Shown here one piece after another: positions 43,297 to 52,027 of a stretch of DNA of 64,000 nucleotides; positions within the stretch are counted from its first letter, which is position 1; each line of letters starts with the position of its first letter. The DNA is from Streptomyces diastatochromogenes (GTDB lineage Bacteria > Actinomycetota > Actinomycetes > Streptomycetales > Streptomycetaceae). The notes beneath the pieces were generated by a model that was given only the letters and a program-made list of their open reading frames with translations, did no database searches and was not told the origin of the DNA. The position numbers and the translations under genes were made by a program. The stretch lies in NCBI RefSeq assembly GCF_002242805.1, contig NZ_MCGQ01000020.1:248227-312226 (forward strand). The letters run 5' to 3'.

Positions 43297-43965
43297 TCAC
43301 ACCGTGCGGGGAACCTGCCGGGCGCGGCCGCGGATGCGGAACGCGGTGACGATCTCCACGACGCCGACGACCACCAGCCACCAGCCGCCGACCAGCGTCA
43401 GCACGGCGACCGACTCGAACGGCGAGTCGATCAGCACGATCCCGGCGATGAAGGTGACGATCCCGAGGAAGATCTGCCAGCCCCGGGCGGGCATACGGCT
43501 GTCGGAGGCGGCGGCCAGGGTCTGGGTGATCCCGCGGATCACCCAGCCGATGCCGATCCACAGGGCGAGCAGCAGGATCGACTGCATGGGCCCGCGGAAG
43601 CAGAACAGGCCCAGCACGATCGACAGGGCGCCGCTGATGAAGGCGAGCACCCGCAGCGAGGTCGTCTTGTGGGTGCCGAACGCGGCGACCAGCTGGAAGA
43701 CGCCGCTGATCAGGAGGTAGACGCCGAACAGGACACCCGCGGCGAGCAGGGAGGGGCCCGGCCAGATCAGCACCAGGACGCCGAGGACCAGCGAGGCGAT
43801 ACCGGTGAGCAGCACAACCTGCCAGGCGGCCCGGGACAGCGCGTGCAGGGGGCCCTCGAAGGGCGGCTCGGGCTCGTGGTGTGCCTGCGGGCCCCCTCCC
43901 GCGTGGACGTTGCGATCGTCGTACTCGCGCCCCCAGGAGGGGTCACCGCTGGGTGCCTCGGTCAT
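43297..43965 (-). CDS. HdeD-family membrane protein
   Basis: 222 residues from ATG at 43965. A hydrophilic, His/Gly/Pro-rich N-terminus (about 45 residues), then six transmembrane helices arranged as three similar pairs (VLLTGIASLVLGVLVLIWPG, AFISGALSIVLGLFCF, FLGIVTFIAGIVLIDSP), the DUF308/HdeD pattern. In enterobacteria HdeD aids acid resistance; no such role is shown in Streptomyces. Confidence 0.87.
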   Translation of the reverse strand: MTEAPSGDPSWGREYDDRNVHAGGGPQAHHEPEPPFEGPLHALSRAAWQVVLLTGIASLVLGVLVLIWPGPSLLAAGVLFGVYLLISGVFQLVAAFGTHKTTSLRVLAFISGALSIVLGLFCFRGPMQSILLLALWIGIGWVIRGITQTLAAASDSRMPARGWQIFLGIVTFIAGIVLIDSPFESVAVLTLVGGWWLVVVGVVEIVTAFRIRGRARQVPRTV

Positions 43966-44201
43966 GCTCCATGCTTGGCCCGCCCGGACAGGCCCGGCCA
44001 CCGGGGTGGGGCGTCCGGGTGAGCTGCGCGCCAGCGTGGGCTTTGTCCTTGGGGCGGGTCGTGGGGCTGAACGGCGGGGCTCGTGGGCGCGGCTCGCCGT
44101 CGGGGGCGGTCACCGGCTGAGCTGCCTGTCCGTGTGGGCTTCGCCGCTGGGGTGGGTCGCCCGACTGGGCCCCGCCGCTCGGGTCGGGTGCCGGCCCAGC
44201 C

Positions 44202-44795
44202 CTACTTCCCCGCAGCCTTCGCGGCCTTGGCCGCTGCCTTCATCTCCTGTTTGTGGGCGCGTACCTTGGCCAGCGACTCGGGGCCGGTGATGTCGGCGAC
44301 GGAGCGGAAGGACTTCGCCTCGCCGTAGGCGCCGGCGGCCTCCCGCCACCCCGTGGGTGTGACGCCCAGCTGCTTGCCGAGCAGGGCGAGGAAGATCTGG
44401 GCCTTCTGCCGGCCGAACCCGGGCAGGTCCTGCAGCCGCCGCAGCAGCTCAGGCCCGTCCTCGACGCCCTTCCAGACCAGCTCGGCGTCTCCGTCGTAGT
44501 GCTCGACGAGGTACTGGCACAGCTGCTGGATCCGCTTGGCCATCGAGCCCGGGTAGCGGTGCACGGCGGGCTTCTCGGAGAGCAGCGCGGCGAAGGCCTC
44601 CGGGTCCATCACGGCGATCTCGTGCGCGTCCAGGTCCTCGGCGTCCATCCGCCCGGCGATGGTCGCGGGCCCCTTGAACGCCCACTCCATCGGAACCTGC
44701 TGGTCGAGCAGCATCCCGGTCAGCGCGGCGAGCGGACTGCGCCCGAGCAGCGCGTCGGCCTCGGGGTCCTGGGCGAGGTGCAGAGTGACGTCCAT
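44202..44795 (-). CDS. HhH-GPD-type base-excision DNA repair protein
   Basis: 197 residues. The helix-hairpin-helix with Gly/Pro loop, LQDLPGFGRQKAQIFLALLG (about 121-140), and the preceding helices (ALTGMLLDQQVPMEWAFKGP) match the short actinobacterial HhH-GPD family. The catalytic Asp/Lys positions of MutY/Nth/OGG enzymes are not evident, so glycosylase activity is uncertain. A Lys/Ala-rich tail ends the protein. Cytoplasmic, acting on DNA. Confidence 0.85.
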   Translation of the reverse strand: MDVTLHLAQDPEADALLGRSPLAALTGMLLDQQVPMEWAFKGPATIAGRMDAEDLDAHEIAVMDPEAFAALLSEKPAVHRYPGSMAKRIQQLCQYLVEHYDGDAELVWKGVEDGPELLRRLQDLPGFGRQKAQIFLALLGKQLGVTPTGWREAAGAYGEAKSFRSVADITGPESLAKVRAHKQEMKAAAKAAKAAGK

Positions 44796-44819
44796 GGGTC
44801 GATGATCGCGCCTGCGGCG

Positions 44820-45542
44820 TCAGGTCGCGCGCCAGTACCCCAGGGCATGTACCCGGGTCTTCGGCAGCCCCAGCTCCTTGCGCACGTACGAGGTCAGCGT
44901 GCGGGTGGTGGCCGTGTCGCAGGCGATCCAGACGTACGGGTCAGAGGTGCCGTCGAGTACGACGGGCAGCTCGGCGCGGACCCGCTCGGCGAGGTGGGCG
45001 CCCGCGTCGCGGCGGGGCACCTCGCGGATCTCGTGGCGGGCCGGGTCGGCGTGGCAGGGGAGGCCGTCCAGGGTGCCCTCGAACCAGATCGTCGCCGGGG
45101 CCGAACCCAGGGCGCCGAGCAGGGAGTTGATCGCGGGCAGCGAGGCCGGGTCACCGACGGCGACGAGATGGGAGGGGGCGGGATCGGGCTGCTGGAACCC
45201 GGTGCCCTGGACGGTCGCCTCGATGGTGTCCCCGGGCCGGGCGGCCCGCGCCCAGTCACTGGCGCACCCCTCGTGCAGCGCGAACTCCAGGCCGAAGGTG
45301 CCGGTCGCCGGATCCGGGTCGACCAGGGTGAAGGCCCGCTGGTGCGGGCGGCCGTCGTCGGAGAACCACAGCCGTATCCACATCGTGGGGTGGACGCCGG
45401 CAGCGGCGAGCAGCCCGCCGTCGGTCATCCACAGCCGCCGGTAGTGCGGGCTGACGTCCTCCGCCTCGGTGACCGCGCACACGAAGTCCTTGGCGCGCAG
45501 CAGCCGTAGGACCGCTCCCTCCCAGCCCCGCCCCTGACCCAT
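44820..45542 (-). CDS. Siderophore-interacting protein (FAD-linked ferric-siderophore reductase)
   Basis: 240 residues from ATG at 45542 (GGTGGAG upstream). Ferredoxin-reductase-like barrel with the FAD-binding motif HQRAFTLVDPDP (about 60-71), then a NAD(P)H domain ending YVRKELGLPKTRVHALGYWR, as in ViuB/YqjH. It releases iron from imported ferric siderophores by reduction in the cytoplasm. It is divergent from the acylase operon with a single iron box between them, so iron limitation should induce both. Confidence 0.92.
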   Translation of the reverse strand: MGQGRGWEGAVLRLLRAKDFVCAVTEAEDVSPHYRRLWMTDGGLLAAAGVHPTMWIRLWFSDDGRPHQRAFTLVDPDPATGTFGLEFALHEGCASDWARAARPGDTIEATVQGTGFQQPDPAPSHLVAVGDPASLPAINSLLGALGSAPATIWFEGTLDGLPCHADPARHEIREVPRRDAGAHLAERVRAELPVVLDGTSDPYVWIACDTATTRTLTSYVRKELGLPKTRVHALGYWRAT

Positions 45543-45582
45543 CGCGTCTCCACCCCTCGCGTACGATTCCTGCACGATCGAC

Positions 45583-45601
45583 TTAGGCAAGGCTAACCTA
45601 A
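45583..45601. promoter_or_regulatory. Shared iron box (DmdR1/IdeR operator)
   Basis: TTAGGCAAGGCTAACCTAA, 17 of 19 consensus positions, placed between the divergent siderophore-interacting-protein gene and the acylase gene. Confidence 0.9.
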
Positions 45602-45620
45602 AATGAAGGGGTGTCCCAGG

Positions 45621-47735
45621 GTGACCACCGAGACCTACCGCGACGCCTGGGGCATCCCCCACCTGCGCGCCGCCGGCGCCCGCGAACTCGCCCACGCCCA
45701 GGGCCGCGTCACCGCCCTGGACCGTGCCTGGCAGGTGGAGGTCGAGCGGCACCGCTCCCAGGGCACCTCGGCAGCCTTCCTCGGCGCGAGCGCCCTCCCC
45801 TGGGACGTCTTCGCCCGGCGCGCCCGCCTCGACGACACCGCGAGACGCTGCTTCACCGCGCTGGAGAGACGGGACCCGGAGACGGCGGACTGGGTCCGGG
45901 CGTACGTGGACGGCGTCAACGAGGGCCTGCCGGAAGGAGCCCGCCGCGCCCCCGAGTTCACCCGGACCGGCCTCACCCCCACCCCCTGGCAGCCGTGGAC
46001 CCCGCTCGGCATCTGGCTCGCCACGCACATCCTGTTCGCGGGCTTCCCGGCCAAGCTGTGGCGTGAGGAGGCGATACGGCACCTCGGCCCGGAAGCGGTC
46101 GGCCTGTTCGCCACCGACGGCCCCGGCACGGCGGGCAGCAACGGCTGGCTCCTCGCAGGCGACCGGACGGTCACCGGCCTGCCCCTCCTGGCCGGCGACC
46201 CGCACCGCTTCATCGAGGCCCCCGGCGTCTACCAGCAGATCCGCCTCTCCTGCCCCGAGTTCGACGTCGTCGGCCTGGCCGTCCCGGGTGTCCCCGGCAT
46301 CGCCCACTTCGGCCACACCGGCACGGTCGCCTGGTCCATCACCAACGCCATGGCCGACTACCAGGACCTCTACCGCGAACGCCTCCGCCGCACGGGCGCG
46401 GGCGTGGAGGCCCTGGGCCCCGACGGCACCTGGCACCGCGCCCATCGACACACGGAGACCGTGCGGATCGCGGGGGAGGACCCGCTGGAGATCGAGGTCA
46501 TCGAGACGGACCGGGGCCCGGTGATCGCCGGCGGCCCGGAGGGCCTGGACTCAACGGAACCGAGGCGAGCCACCGAAGGCGGAGCCGAGGAGGCCCTGGC
46601 CCTCCGTTACCCACCCCGCGTCACAGAGGACCTCGGCTTCAGCACCCTCCTCCCCCTCCTCAGGGCCCGCCGGGTCGAGGACATCGACCACGCCTTCGAC
46701 ACCTGGGCCGAGCCCGTCAACGTCGTACAGGCAGCCGACACCGAGGGCGCCACCCTGCACCGAGTCGCAGGCCGCGTACCCGTACGGCCGGAGGCCAACC
46801 GCACCCGCCTGGTACCCGCCTGGCACCCCGGCCACGAGTGGCAGGGCTGGCACGAGATGCCCCGCGCCGACCTGACCGACAGCATCGCGGTGATGGCCAA
46901 CCAGCGCGGCCCGGCCACCCCCCTCGGCACCGAGTTCGCCCCACCGCACCGCGCCGACCGCATCCGCACCCTCCTCGACGAGCGCCGCACCTGGTCCGCC
47001 GCCGAACTGCCCGCGATCCACATGGACACCCACCTCGCCTCCGCCGCGCCCCTCCTGGACCACCTGGCCAAGCTCGACGACCTCAGCCCCGAGGCCGCCC
47101 GGCTCAGGGACCGCCTCCTGGCCTGGAACCGCCGCATGGACGCGGACAGCGCCGACGCGGCGACGTACGCGGCGGTGCGCGGCGCGGTCGTACGGCACCT
47201 CGCCGCGCACCCGGCGTTCGCCGCGCTGACCGAAGCACCCGCCTACCCGGAGGTCCTGCTCCCCTGGCTGGCCCTCGTTCCGCGCATCGGCTTCGCCCTC
47301 GAACACCTGCTGAGCGCCGAGGAGTTGTACGGCATCGACCGGCCCGCCGCCGTACGCGCCGCCGTCGAGGAGGTCGCCGCCGGGGCGCCGGCGGGCCCGT
47401 GGGGCGACACCCACCGCCTCGCTCCCTGGCGGGCGCTGCCCGACGAGTCGTACGACGAACCGGGCCTGTCCGGCGACCACGACTGCGTGCTGTGCACCTC
47501 CGCCGTGCCCGGCCTGACCGACCTCGCCGCGCGCGGCCCGGCGGCCCGTTACGTCTGGGACCTGGCCCGCCGTGAGGACAGCCGCTGGGTGGTGCCCTTC
47601 GGCGCGTCCGGGATCCCCGGCTCACCGCACCACCGTGACCAACTCCCCCTGTGGCTCAGGGGAGAACTCGTTCCCGTCGTCACCGACTGGGACCGCCTGG
47701 AGAAGGAGACCGATGACCGACCCGCACGTCCATGA
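45621..47735 (+). CDS. Penicillin-acylase-family Ntn hydrolase under iron control
   Basis: 704 residues from GTG at 45621; ATG 45603 directly abuts the iron box and has no binding site, whereas GAAGGGG precedes the GTG. The precursor cleavage site and N-terminal nucleophile are in GTAGSNGWLLAGDRT (Ser near residue 178), with the downstream LAGDPHRFIEAPG and WSITNAMADYQDLY motifs. There is no signal peptide, so it acts in the cytoplasm. The iron box and the coupled AlcB-like acetyltransferase point to siderophore acylation or deacylation, comparable with PvdQ in pseudomonads. I recall DesG/DesH being described as such a pair in Streptomyces desferrioxamine work; identity not verified. Confidence 0.88.
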   Translation: MTTETYRDAWGIPHLRAAGARELAHAQGRVTALDRAWQVEVERHRSQGTSAAFLGASALPWDVFARRARLDDTARRCFTALERRDPETADWVRAYVDGVNEGLPEGARRAPEFTRTGLTPTPWQPWTPLGIWLATHILFAGFPAKLWREEAIRHLGPEAVGLFATDGPGTAGSNGWLLAGDRTVTGLPLLAGDPHRFIEAPGVYQQIRLSCPEFDVVGLAVPGVPGIAHFGHTGTVAWSITNAMADYQDLYRERLRRTGAGVEALGPDGTWHRAHRHTETVRIAGEDPLEIEVIETDRGPVIAGGPEGLDSTEPRRATEGGAEEALALRYPPRVTEDLGFSTLLPLLRARRVEDIDHAFDTWAEPVNVVQAADTEGATLHRVAGRVPVRPEANRTRLVPAWHPGHEWQGWHEMPRADLTDSIAVMANQRGPATPLGTEFAPPHRADRIRTLLDERRTWSAAELPAIHMDTHLASAAPLLDHLAKLDDLSPEAARLRDRLLAWNRRMDADSADAATYAAVRGAVVRHLAAHPAFAALTEAPAYPEVLLPWLALVPRIGFALEHLLSAEELYGIDRPAAVRAAVEEVAAGAPAGPWGDTHRLAPWRALPDESYDEPGLSGDHDCVLCTSAVPGLTDLAARGPAARYVWDLARREDSRWVVPFGASGIPGSPHHRDQLPLWLRGELVPVVTDWDRLEKETDDRPARP

Positions 47736-48315
47736 ACAGGTGATCGACGGCTACGGCACCGTCCGCATCCGCCCCCTCGACCCGGCGGCCGACGCGGAGG
47801 TGGTGCACGCCTGGGTGAGCGACGAACGGGCCGCGTTCTGGGGCATGACCGGCCTCACCCGGACTCAAGTCGCCGAGATCTACGCCCATATGGCCGGCCT
47901 CGACACCCACCACGCCCACCTCGTCACCAAGGACGGCGAACCGGCCGCCCTGCTCCAGACCTACGAGCCCGGGGCCGACCGGGTCGGCGAGTGCTACGAG
48001 GTCCGCCCCGGCGACATCGGCGTCCACCTCCTCCTCGCGCCCGCCGCGGCGGGCGGCCCGCGCCCCGGCTGGACCGAGGCCCTGCTGACGGCGATGACGT
48101 CGTACGTCCTGCTGGCCCTGGACCGCCGCCGGGTCGTGGTCGACCCGGACGTGCGCAACACCAAGGCGATCGCCCGCTTCGAACGCCAGGGATTCAGGAC
48201 CGGCCCCGAGGTGGTCCTCCCCGAGGTCGACATCCCGGACGTGTACCTGCCCGAGAAGCGTGCCCAACTGGCCTTTCTGGACCGGGAGGTAGCCTTCCCG
48301 GGTGACCACGCCTGA
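47713..48315 (+). CDS. AlcB/IucB-like siderophore-type acetyltransferase (GNAT)
   Basis: 200 residues, ATG at 47713 with AAGGAG upstream, overlapping the acylase by 23 bases. The GNAT fold contains GTVRIRPLDPAADAEVVHAW near the start, the family motif WTEALLTAMTSYVLL and VVVDPDVRNTKAIARFERQG (acetyl-CoA-binding region), then PEVDIPDVYLPEKRAQLAFL, as in N6-hydroxylysine or spermidine-type acyltransferases of hydroxamate siderophores. It probably acylates an amine or hydroxylamine of a siderophore precursor. Second gene of the iron-regulated operon. Confidence 0.88.
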   Translation: MTDPHVHEQVIDGYGTVRIRPLDPAADAEVVHAWVSDERAAFWGMTGLTRTQVAEIYAHMAGLDTHHAHLVTKDGEPAALLQTYEPGADRVGECYEVRPGDIGVHLLLAPAAAGGPRPGWTEALLTAMTSYVLLALDRRRVVVDPDVRNTKAIARFERQGFRTGPEVVLPEVDIPDVYLPEKRAQLAFLDREVAFPGDHA

Positions 48316-48778
48316 GGAGCTGATCGCCCACTACGACCTGGAGCCGATCCCCCGCGAGGGCGGCCTGTTCCGGCGCACCTGGGCCGGGCCCGAACGCCCG
48401 GACGGCCGCCCCGAGGGCTCCGCCATAGTGGCCCTGCTCACCGCGGACGACTTCTGCGCCCTGCACCGCCTCCCCAGCGACGAGATCTGGCACTTCTACC
48501 TGGGCGACCCGCTCCACCTGCTGCTCCTCGCCCCCGACGGCACGACCCGCACCACCGTCCTGGGACCCGACCTGCGGGCCGGCCAGCACCTCCAGCTCAC
48601 CGTGCCCGCCCGCACCTGGATGGGCGCCCGGGTGACCCCCGGCGGCGCCTGGGCCTTCTTCGGCTGCACGATGGCCCCCGGATTCACCTACGAGGGCTAC
48701 GAACACGGCGACCCGGGGGACCTCACGGCGCGTTACCCGGCGGAGGCCGCCCGGATCGCGGAACTGTGCCGCCCATGA
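48302..48778 (+). CDS. Cupin-fold protein (DUF985)
   Basis: 158 residues, GTG at 48302 inside the end of the acetyltransferase gene. Sequence pattern FCALHRLPSDEIWHFYLGDP (His, Asp/Glu metal-site region) and WAFFGCTMAPGFTYEGYEHG is characteristic of the DUF985 cupins. No enzymatic role is proven. Overlaps upstream and downstream (ATGA) make it part of the iron-box operon. Confidence 0.85.
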   Translation: MTTPEELIAHYDLEPIPREGGLFRRTWAGPERPDGRPEGSAIVALLTADDFCALHRLPSDEIWHFYLGDPLHLLLLAPDGTTRTTVLGPDLRAGQHLQLTVPARTWMGARVTPGGAWAFFGCTMAPGFTYEGYEHGDPGDLTARYPAEAARIAELCRP

Positions 48779-49536
48779 CCCTCCTCGACGGACAGACCGC
48801 CCTGGTGACCGGCGCGGGCGGCGGCATCGGCTCCGCCATCGCCCTGCGCTTCGCCGAGGAGGGCGCAGCGGTGGCCCTCCACTGCCGTACGGCGGTGGAG
48901 GCGGCCGGTGAAGTAGCCGCCCGCATCCGGGAGCTGGGCGGTGAGGCGGTCGTCCTGCGGGCGGACCTGACGGACGAGGAGGCGTGCCACCGGCTGGTCC
49001 GCGAGACGACCGACTGGTCCGGCGGCCGCCTCACGGCCCTCGTCAACAACGCGGCCGTCCAGCCCGTCCAGGCGCTGGCCGGGATGACGGCGGCCGAGTG
49101 GCGCACGGTCGTCGACACCAACCTCACCAGCGTCTTCGCCTGCACCCAGGCCGCCGCGGCCCACCTGCGCGAGCACGGCGGCGGCACCATCACCCACATC
49201 GCCTCCATCGAGGCCGACCGGCCCGCCCCCGGCCACGCCCACTACAGCGCCGCCAAGGCCGCCGTCGTCATGCACGCGCGCGCGGCCGCCCTGGAGTACG
49301 GCCCCCTCGGCATCCGGGTCAACTCGGTCTCGCCGGGCCTCATCGACCGGGAGGGCCTGGCCCAGGCCTGGCCGGACGGCGTGCGCCGCTGGCTCGACGC
49401 CGTTCCCACCGGGCGGCTGGGCCGGGCGCGGGACGTGGCCGACGCCTGTGTGTTCCTCGCCTCGCCCCTCGCCTCCTGGATCACGGGCCATGATCTGGTG
49501 GTGGACGGCGGGGTGTCGGCCCGGCCGACGTGGTGA
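48775..49536 (+). CDS. Short-chain dehydrogenase/reductase (SDR)
   Basis: 253 residues from ATG at 48775 (ATGA overlap). Rossmann motif TGAGGGIGSAIA (about 12-23), NNAA at about 85, catalytic Ser in IASIEAD and YSAAK (Tyr/Lys), and the C-terminal SWITGHDLVVDGG of classical SDRs. NAD(P)-dependent alcohol or carbonyl oxidoreductase; substrate unknown. Last gene of the iron-regulated set by overlap, although an unrelated role is possible. Confidence 0.9.
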   Translation: MTLLDGQTALVTGAGGGIGSAIALRFAEEGAAVALHCRTAVEAAGEVAARIRELGGEAVVLRADLTDEEACHRLVRETTDWSGGRLTALVNNAAVQPVQALAGMTAAEWRTVVDTNLTSVFACTQAAAAHLREHGGGTITHIASIEADRPAPGHAHYSAAKAAVVMHARAAALEYGPLGIRVNSVSPGLIDREGLAQAWPDGVRRWLDAVPTGRLGRARDVADACVFLASPLASWITGHDLVVDGGVSARPTW

Positions 49537-49593
49537 GCGCGGCGGCCGATCCATCCGTACGTACACAGAAGGCCAGTGGGACGGAGGGGTGAG

Positions 49594-51387
49594 GTGCGCG
49601 ACGAACACCGGTGGCTGCGACGGCTGACCGTCCTCGGCGCGGGCCTGCTCCTGCTCCTCCTCGGCACGACCGCCCCCGCCTCGGCCCACGCGGCCCTGCG
49701 CCAGACGGACCCCGCCGACGGAACCGTCCTCAGGACGGCGCCGCGCCAAGTGACCCTGACCTTCACGGAGTCGGTCGGCCTGCTCACCGACTCCCTGCGT
49801 GTCTACGACCCCGGGAACCGACGCCTCCGCACCGGCGAGGCGGACCACGCCGCCGGCCGTTCGGACACCGTCCGGGTCCGCCTGCCCGCCAAGCTGGGCA
49901 CCGGCACGTACACGGTGGCCTGGCGGGTGGTGTCGGCGGACAGCCACCCGGTGTCCGGCGCGCTCACCTTCTCGGTCGGCAAACGCACGGCGACGGCGAC
50001 GAGCGTGCTCCCGGACCGTGCCGAGAACCGGGCGACGACCAGCCTCTACAACATCGCGCGCTACCTCGCCTACCTGGCCGTGGCGCTGCTGCTGGGCCCG
50101 GCGGCGTTCGTGGCGTACTGCCGCCCGCCGCGGCCGGCCCACCTGCGCACACCGGTGGTGGCCGCCTGGGGCACCCTGTTCGCCTCGACGATCGCCCTCT
50201 TCCTCCTGCGGGCCCCGTACGAGGAGGGCACCGCCCCGACGACGGCGTTCGCCCTCTCCGCCCTCTCCCGTACGACGACGACCCGCCCCGGCGAACTCCT
50301 CCTCACCCGCCTGGCCCTGCTGCTCCTGGCCGGCGCCTGCGCACTGGCCCTGCGGAGATGGCGCCGCAGGATCCCCCGCCGGGCCGCCCTGGCGACCGCC
50401 GCGATCCTCTCCGTCGCCCTCGCCCTGACCTGGGCGGCCTCGGAGCACGCCTCGGCGGGCCTCCAGGTACCCGTGGCGATCACCTCCGCCACGCTCCACC
50501 TGCTGGCGATGGCGGCCTGGCTGGGCGGGCTGACCGCCCTGCTGCTGACCCTGCGCCGCACCGCACCGGACCCGGCCGCGCTGCCGGCCCGGACCGTCAC
50601 CCGCTTCTCCCGGCTGGCCTTCGCCTCGGTGGCGGTCCTGGTGGTGACCGGCGTCTACCAGTCCTGGCGGGGCCTCGGCTCCTGGCAGGCGCTCACCGAC
50701 ACGACGTACGGCCGCATCCTGCTGGCGAAGCTGGCGGCGGTCACCCTGCTGCTCGCGGCCGCGTCCCGCTCCCGCCGCTGGACGACCCGCCTGGCGAGCC
50801 TGCCCACGGCACGGGAACGGGACCGGGACCGTGTTCCGGAGCCCGCCGGAGGCCCCCCGCTCCCTCCGGAGCCGGCCCCTTCACCCGCTCCCTCCCCTGA
50901 CGCTCACCACCTGCGCCGCTGGGTGCTGGCCGAGATGGGCGTGGGCATCGTGGTGCTCGTCCTGACGACCCTCCTGACGAGCACGCTGCCGGGCCGGGCG
51001 GCGGCCGAGGCGGCGGAGTCGGGCACGGCGACGACCGGCATCCAGGCGGCCTCGGTCACCACGATCCCCTTCGACGTCGGCACCCCCGGCGGACACGGCA
51101 AGGTACAGATCACCCTGGACGCCGGCCGGGTCGGCACGAACTCCGTCCAGGCGGTGGTCTACGGTCCCGACGGCGGCCTGTCCGCGGTCCCCGAACTGCG
51201 CATCACCTTCACTCTCCCCGCCCAGCGGATCGGCCCGCTGGACACCAAGGTCACCGACCGGGGCGGGTACTGGGCCGCGGACGCCTTCAACGTGCCGATC
51301 CCGGGCACATGGACGATGAAGGTGACGGTACGGGTGTCGGAGGTGGACCAGGTGACGGTGGCGAAGACCGTGCGGGTGGTGCGCTAG
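49594..51387 (+). CDS. CopC-CopD fusion copper-handling protein
   Basis: 597 residues from GTG at 49594 (GGAGGGG upstream). A signal peptide ends ASA/HAALRQTDPADG, leaving the N-terminal His that binds Cu(II) in CopC. The CopC beta-barrel spans about 35-130 (SVGLLTDSLRVYDPGNRRLR, VVSADSHPVSGALTFSV). Eight or so transmembrane helices of CopD follow (about 145-440), then a further outer beta-domain of the FixH/YtkA type (about 470-597). It takes copper from outside and passes it across the membrane. No copper-responsive operator is evident. Confidence 0.9.
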   Translation: MRDEHRWLRRLTVLGAGLLLLLLGTTAPASAHAALRQTDPADGTVLRTAPRQVTLTFTESVGLLTDSLRVYDPGNRRLRTGEADHAAGRSDTVRVRLPAKLGTGTYTVAWRVVSADSHPVSGALTFSVGKRTATATSVLPDRAENRATTSLYNIARYLAYLAVALLLGPAAFVAYCRPPRPAHLRTPVVAAWGTLFASTIALFLLRAPYEEGTAPTTAFALSALSRTTTTRPGELLLTRLALLLLAGACALALRRWRRRIPRRAALATAAILSVALALTWAASEHASAGLQVPVAITSATLHLLAMAAWLGGLTALLLTLRRTAPDPAALPARTVTRFSRLAFASVAVLVVTGVYQSWRGLGSWQALTDTTYGRILLAKLAAVTLLLAAASRSRRWTTRLASLPTARERDRDRVPEPAGGPPLPPEPAPSPAPSPDAHHLRRWVLAEMGVGIVVLVLTTLLTSTLPGRAAAEAAESGTATTGIQAASVTTIPFDVGTPGGHGKVQITLDAGRVGTNSVQAVVYGPDGGLSAVPELRITFTLPAQRIGPLDTKVTDRGGYWAADAFNVPIPGTWTMKVTVRVSEVDQVTVAKTVRVVR

Positions 51388-51389
51388 CG

Positions 51390-52007
51390 GTGGTGACCGA
51401 GCGTGTGCTGATCGAGGGCGTGGAGTTCGCCGCCGCCCTGACGGTCCGGTCGTCCGGTGTCGGGCTGCTGGCCCTGCACGGCAGCAAGGAGGGCGGCACG
51501 GCGGAACTGGCCCACGAGGTGGCGGCCCGCACGGGCGCCAGCTGCCTCGTCTTCACCCAGCCCGCCGGCGACCCGGTGCACATCCCCTCGCACCGCATGT
51601 CCGTGCCCACCTGCGGGGCCCTGCGGCGGTTCCTGGCCCATGTGTCCCTGACGGTCTCCCTGCACGGCCACCTGAGGCCCGAGGCCCCCCGCTCGATCTT
51701 CCTGGGCGGCCGCAACCGCGCGGCGGCCGGCACCCTGGCCCACAGCCTCACCCTCCTCGCCCCGGACTTCGAGACCGTCGCCGACCTGGACCGCATCCCG
51801 ACCGGCCTGCGCGGCCTCGGCCCCCGCAACCCGGTGAACCTGACCCCGGCCGGCGGGGTCCAGATCGAACTCCCCCTGAGCGCCCGGACCCAGGGCCCTC
51901 AGAAGACCTTCGGAGCCCCGGACACCCCACCCCCGACGGTGACGACCGCACTCACGGCCGGGGTCCGGCAGCTGATGGAGTCGTCGCTCGGGTTCCGCGA
52001 CTGCTGA
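51390..52007 (+). CDS. Poly-gamma-glutamate hydrolase-family protein
   Basis: 205 residues (GTG at 51390 or 51393). The zinc-peptidase-like pattern of the phage PghP family is visible: LLALHGSKEGGTAELAHEVA (His...Glu) and VSLHGH (second His pair), with IFLGGRNR downstream. It starts two bases after the CopCD stop and may be coupled to it. Family members cut poly-gamma-glutamate, but streptomycete homologues are uncharacterised. Confidence 0.75.
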   Translation: MVTERVLIEGVEFAAALTVRSSGVGLLALHGSKEGGTAELAHEVAARTGASCLVFTQPAGDPVHIPSHRMSVPTCGALRRFLAHVSLTVSLHGHLRPEAPRSIFLGGRNRAAAGTLAHSLTLLAPDFETVADLDRIPTGLRGLGPRNPVNLTPAGGVQIELPLSARTQGPQKTFGAPDTPPPTVTTALTAGVRQLMESSLGFRDC

Positions 52008-52027
52008 CCGGGACCGCCCTGCGGCGA

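Noticed and set aside
44820..46451. 543-codon minus frame extending the siderophore-interacting protein
   Set aside because: The extension runs antisense through the acylase gene and across the iron box; the real start is ATG 45542.
45542..49536. Complete desferrioxamine biosynthesis cluster
   Set aside because: No lysine decarboxylase, N-monooxygenase or NIS synthetase gene is present; this can only be an accessory locus.
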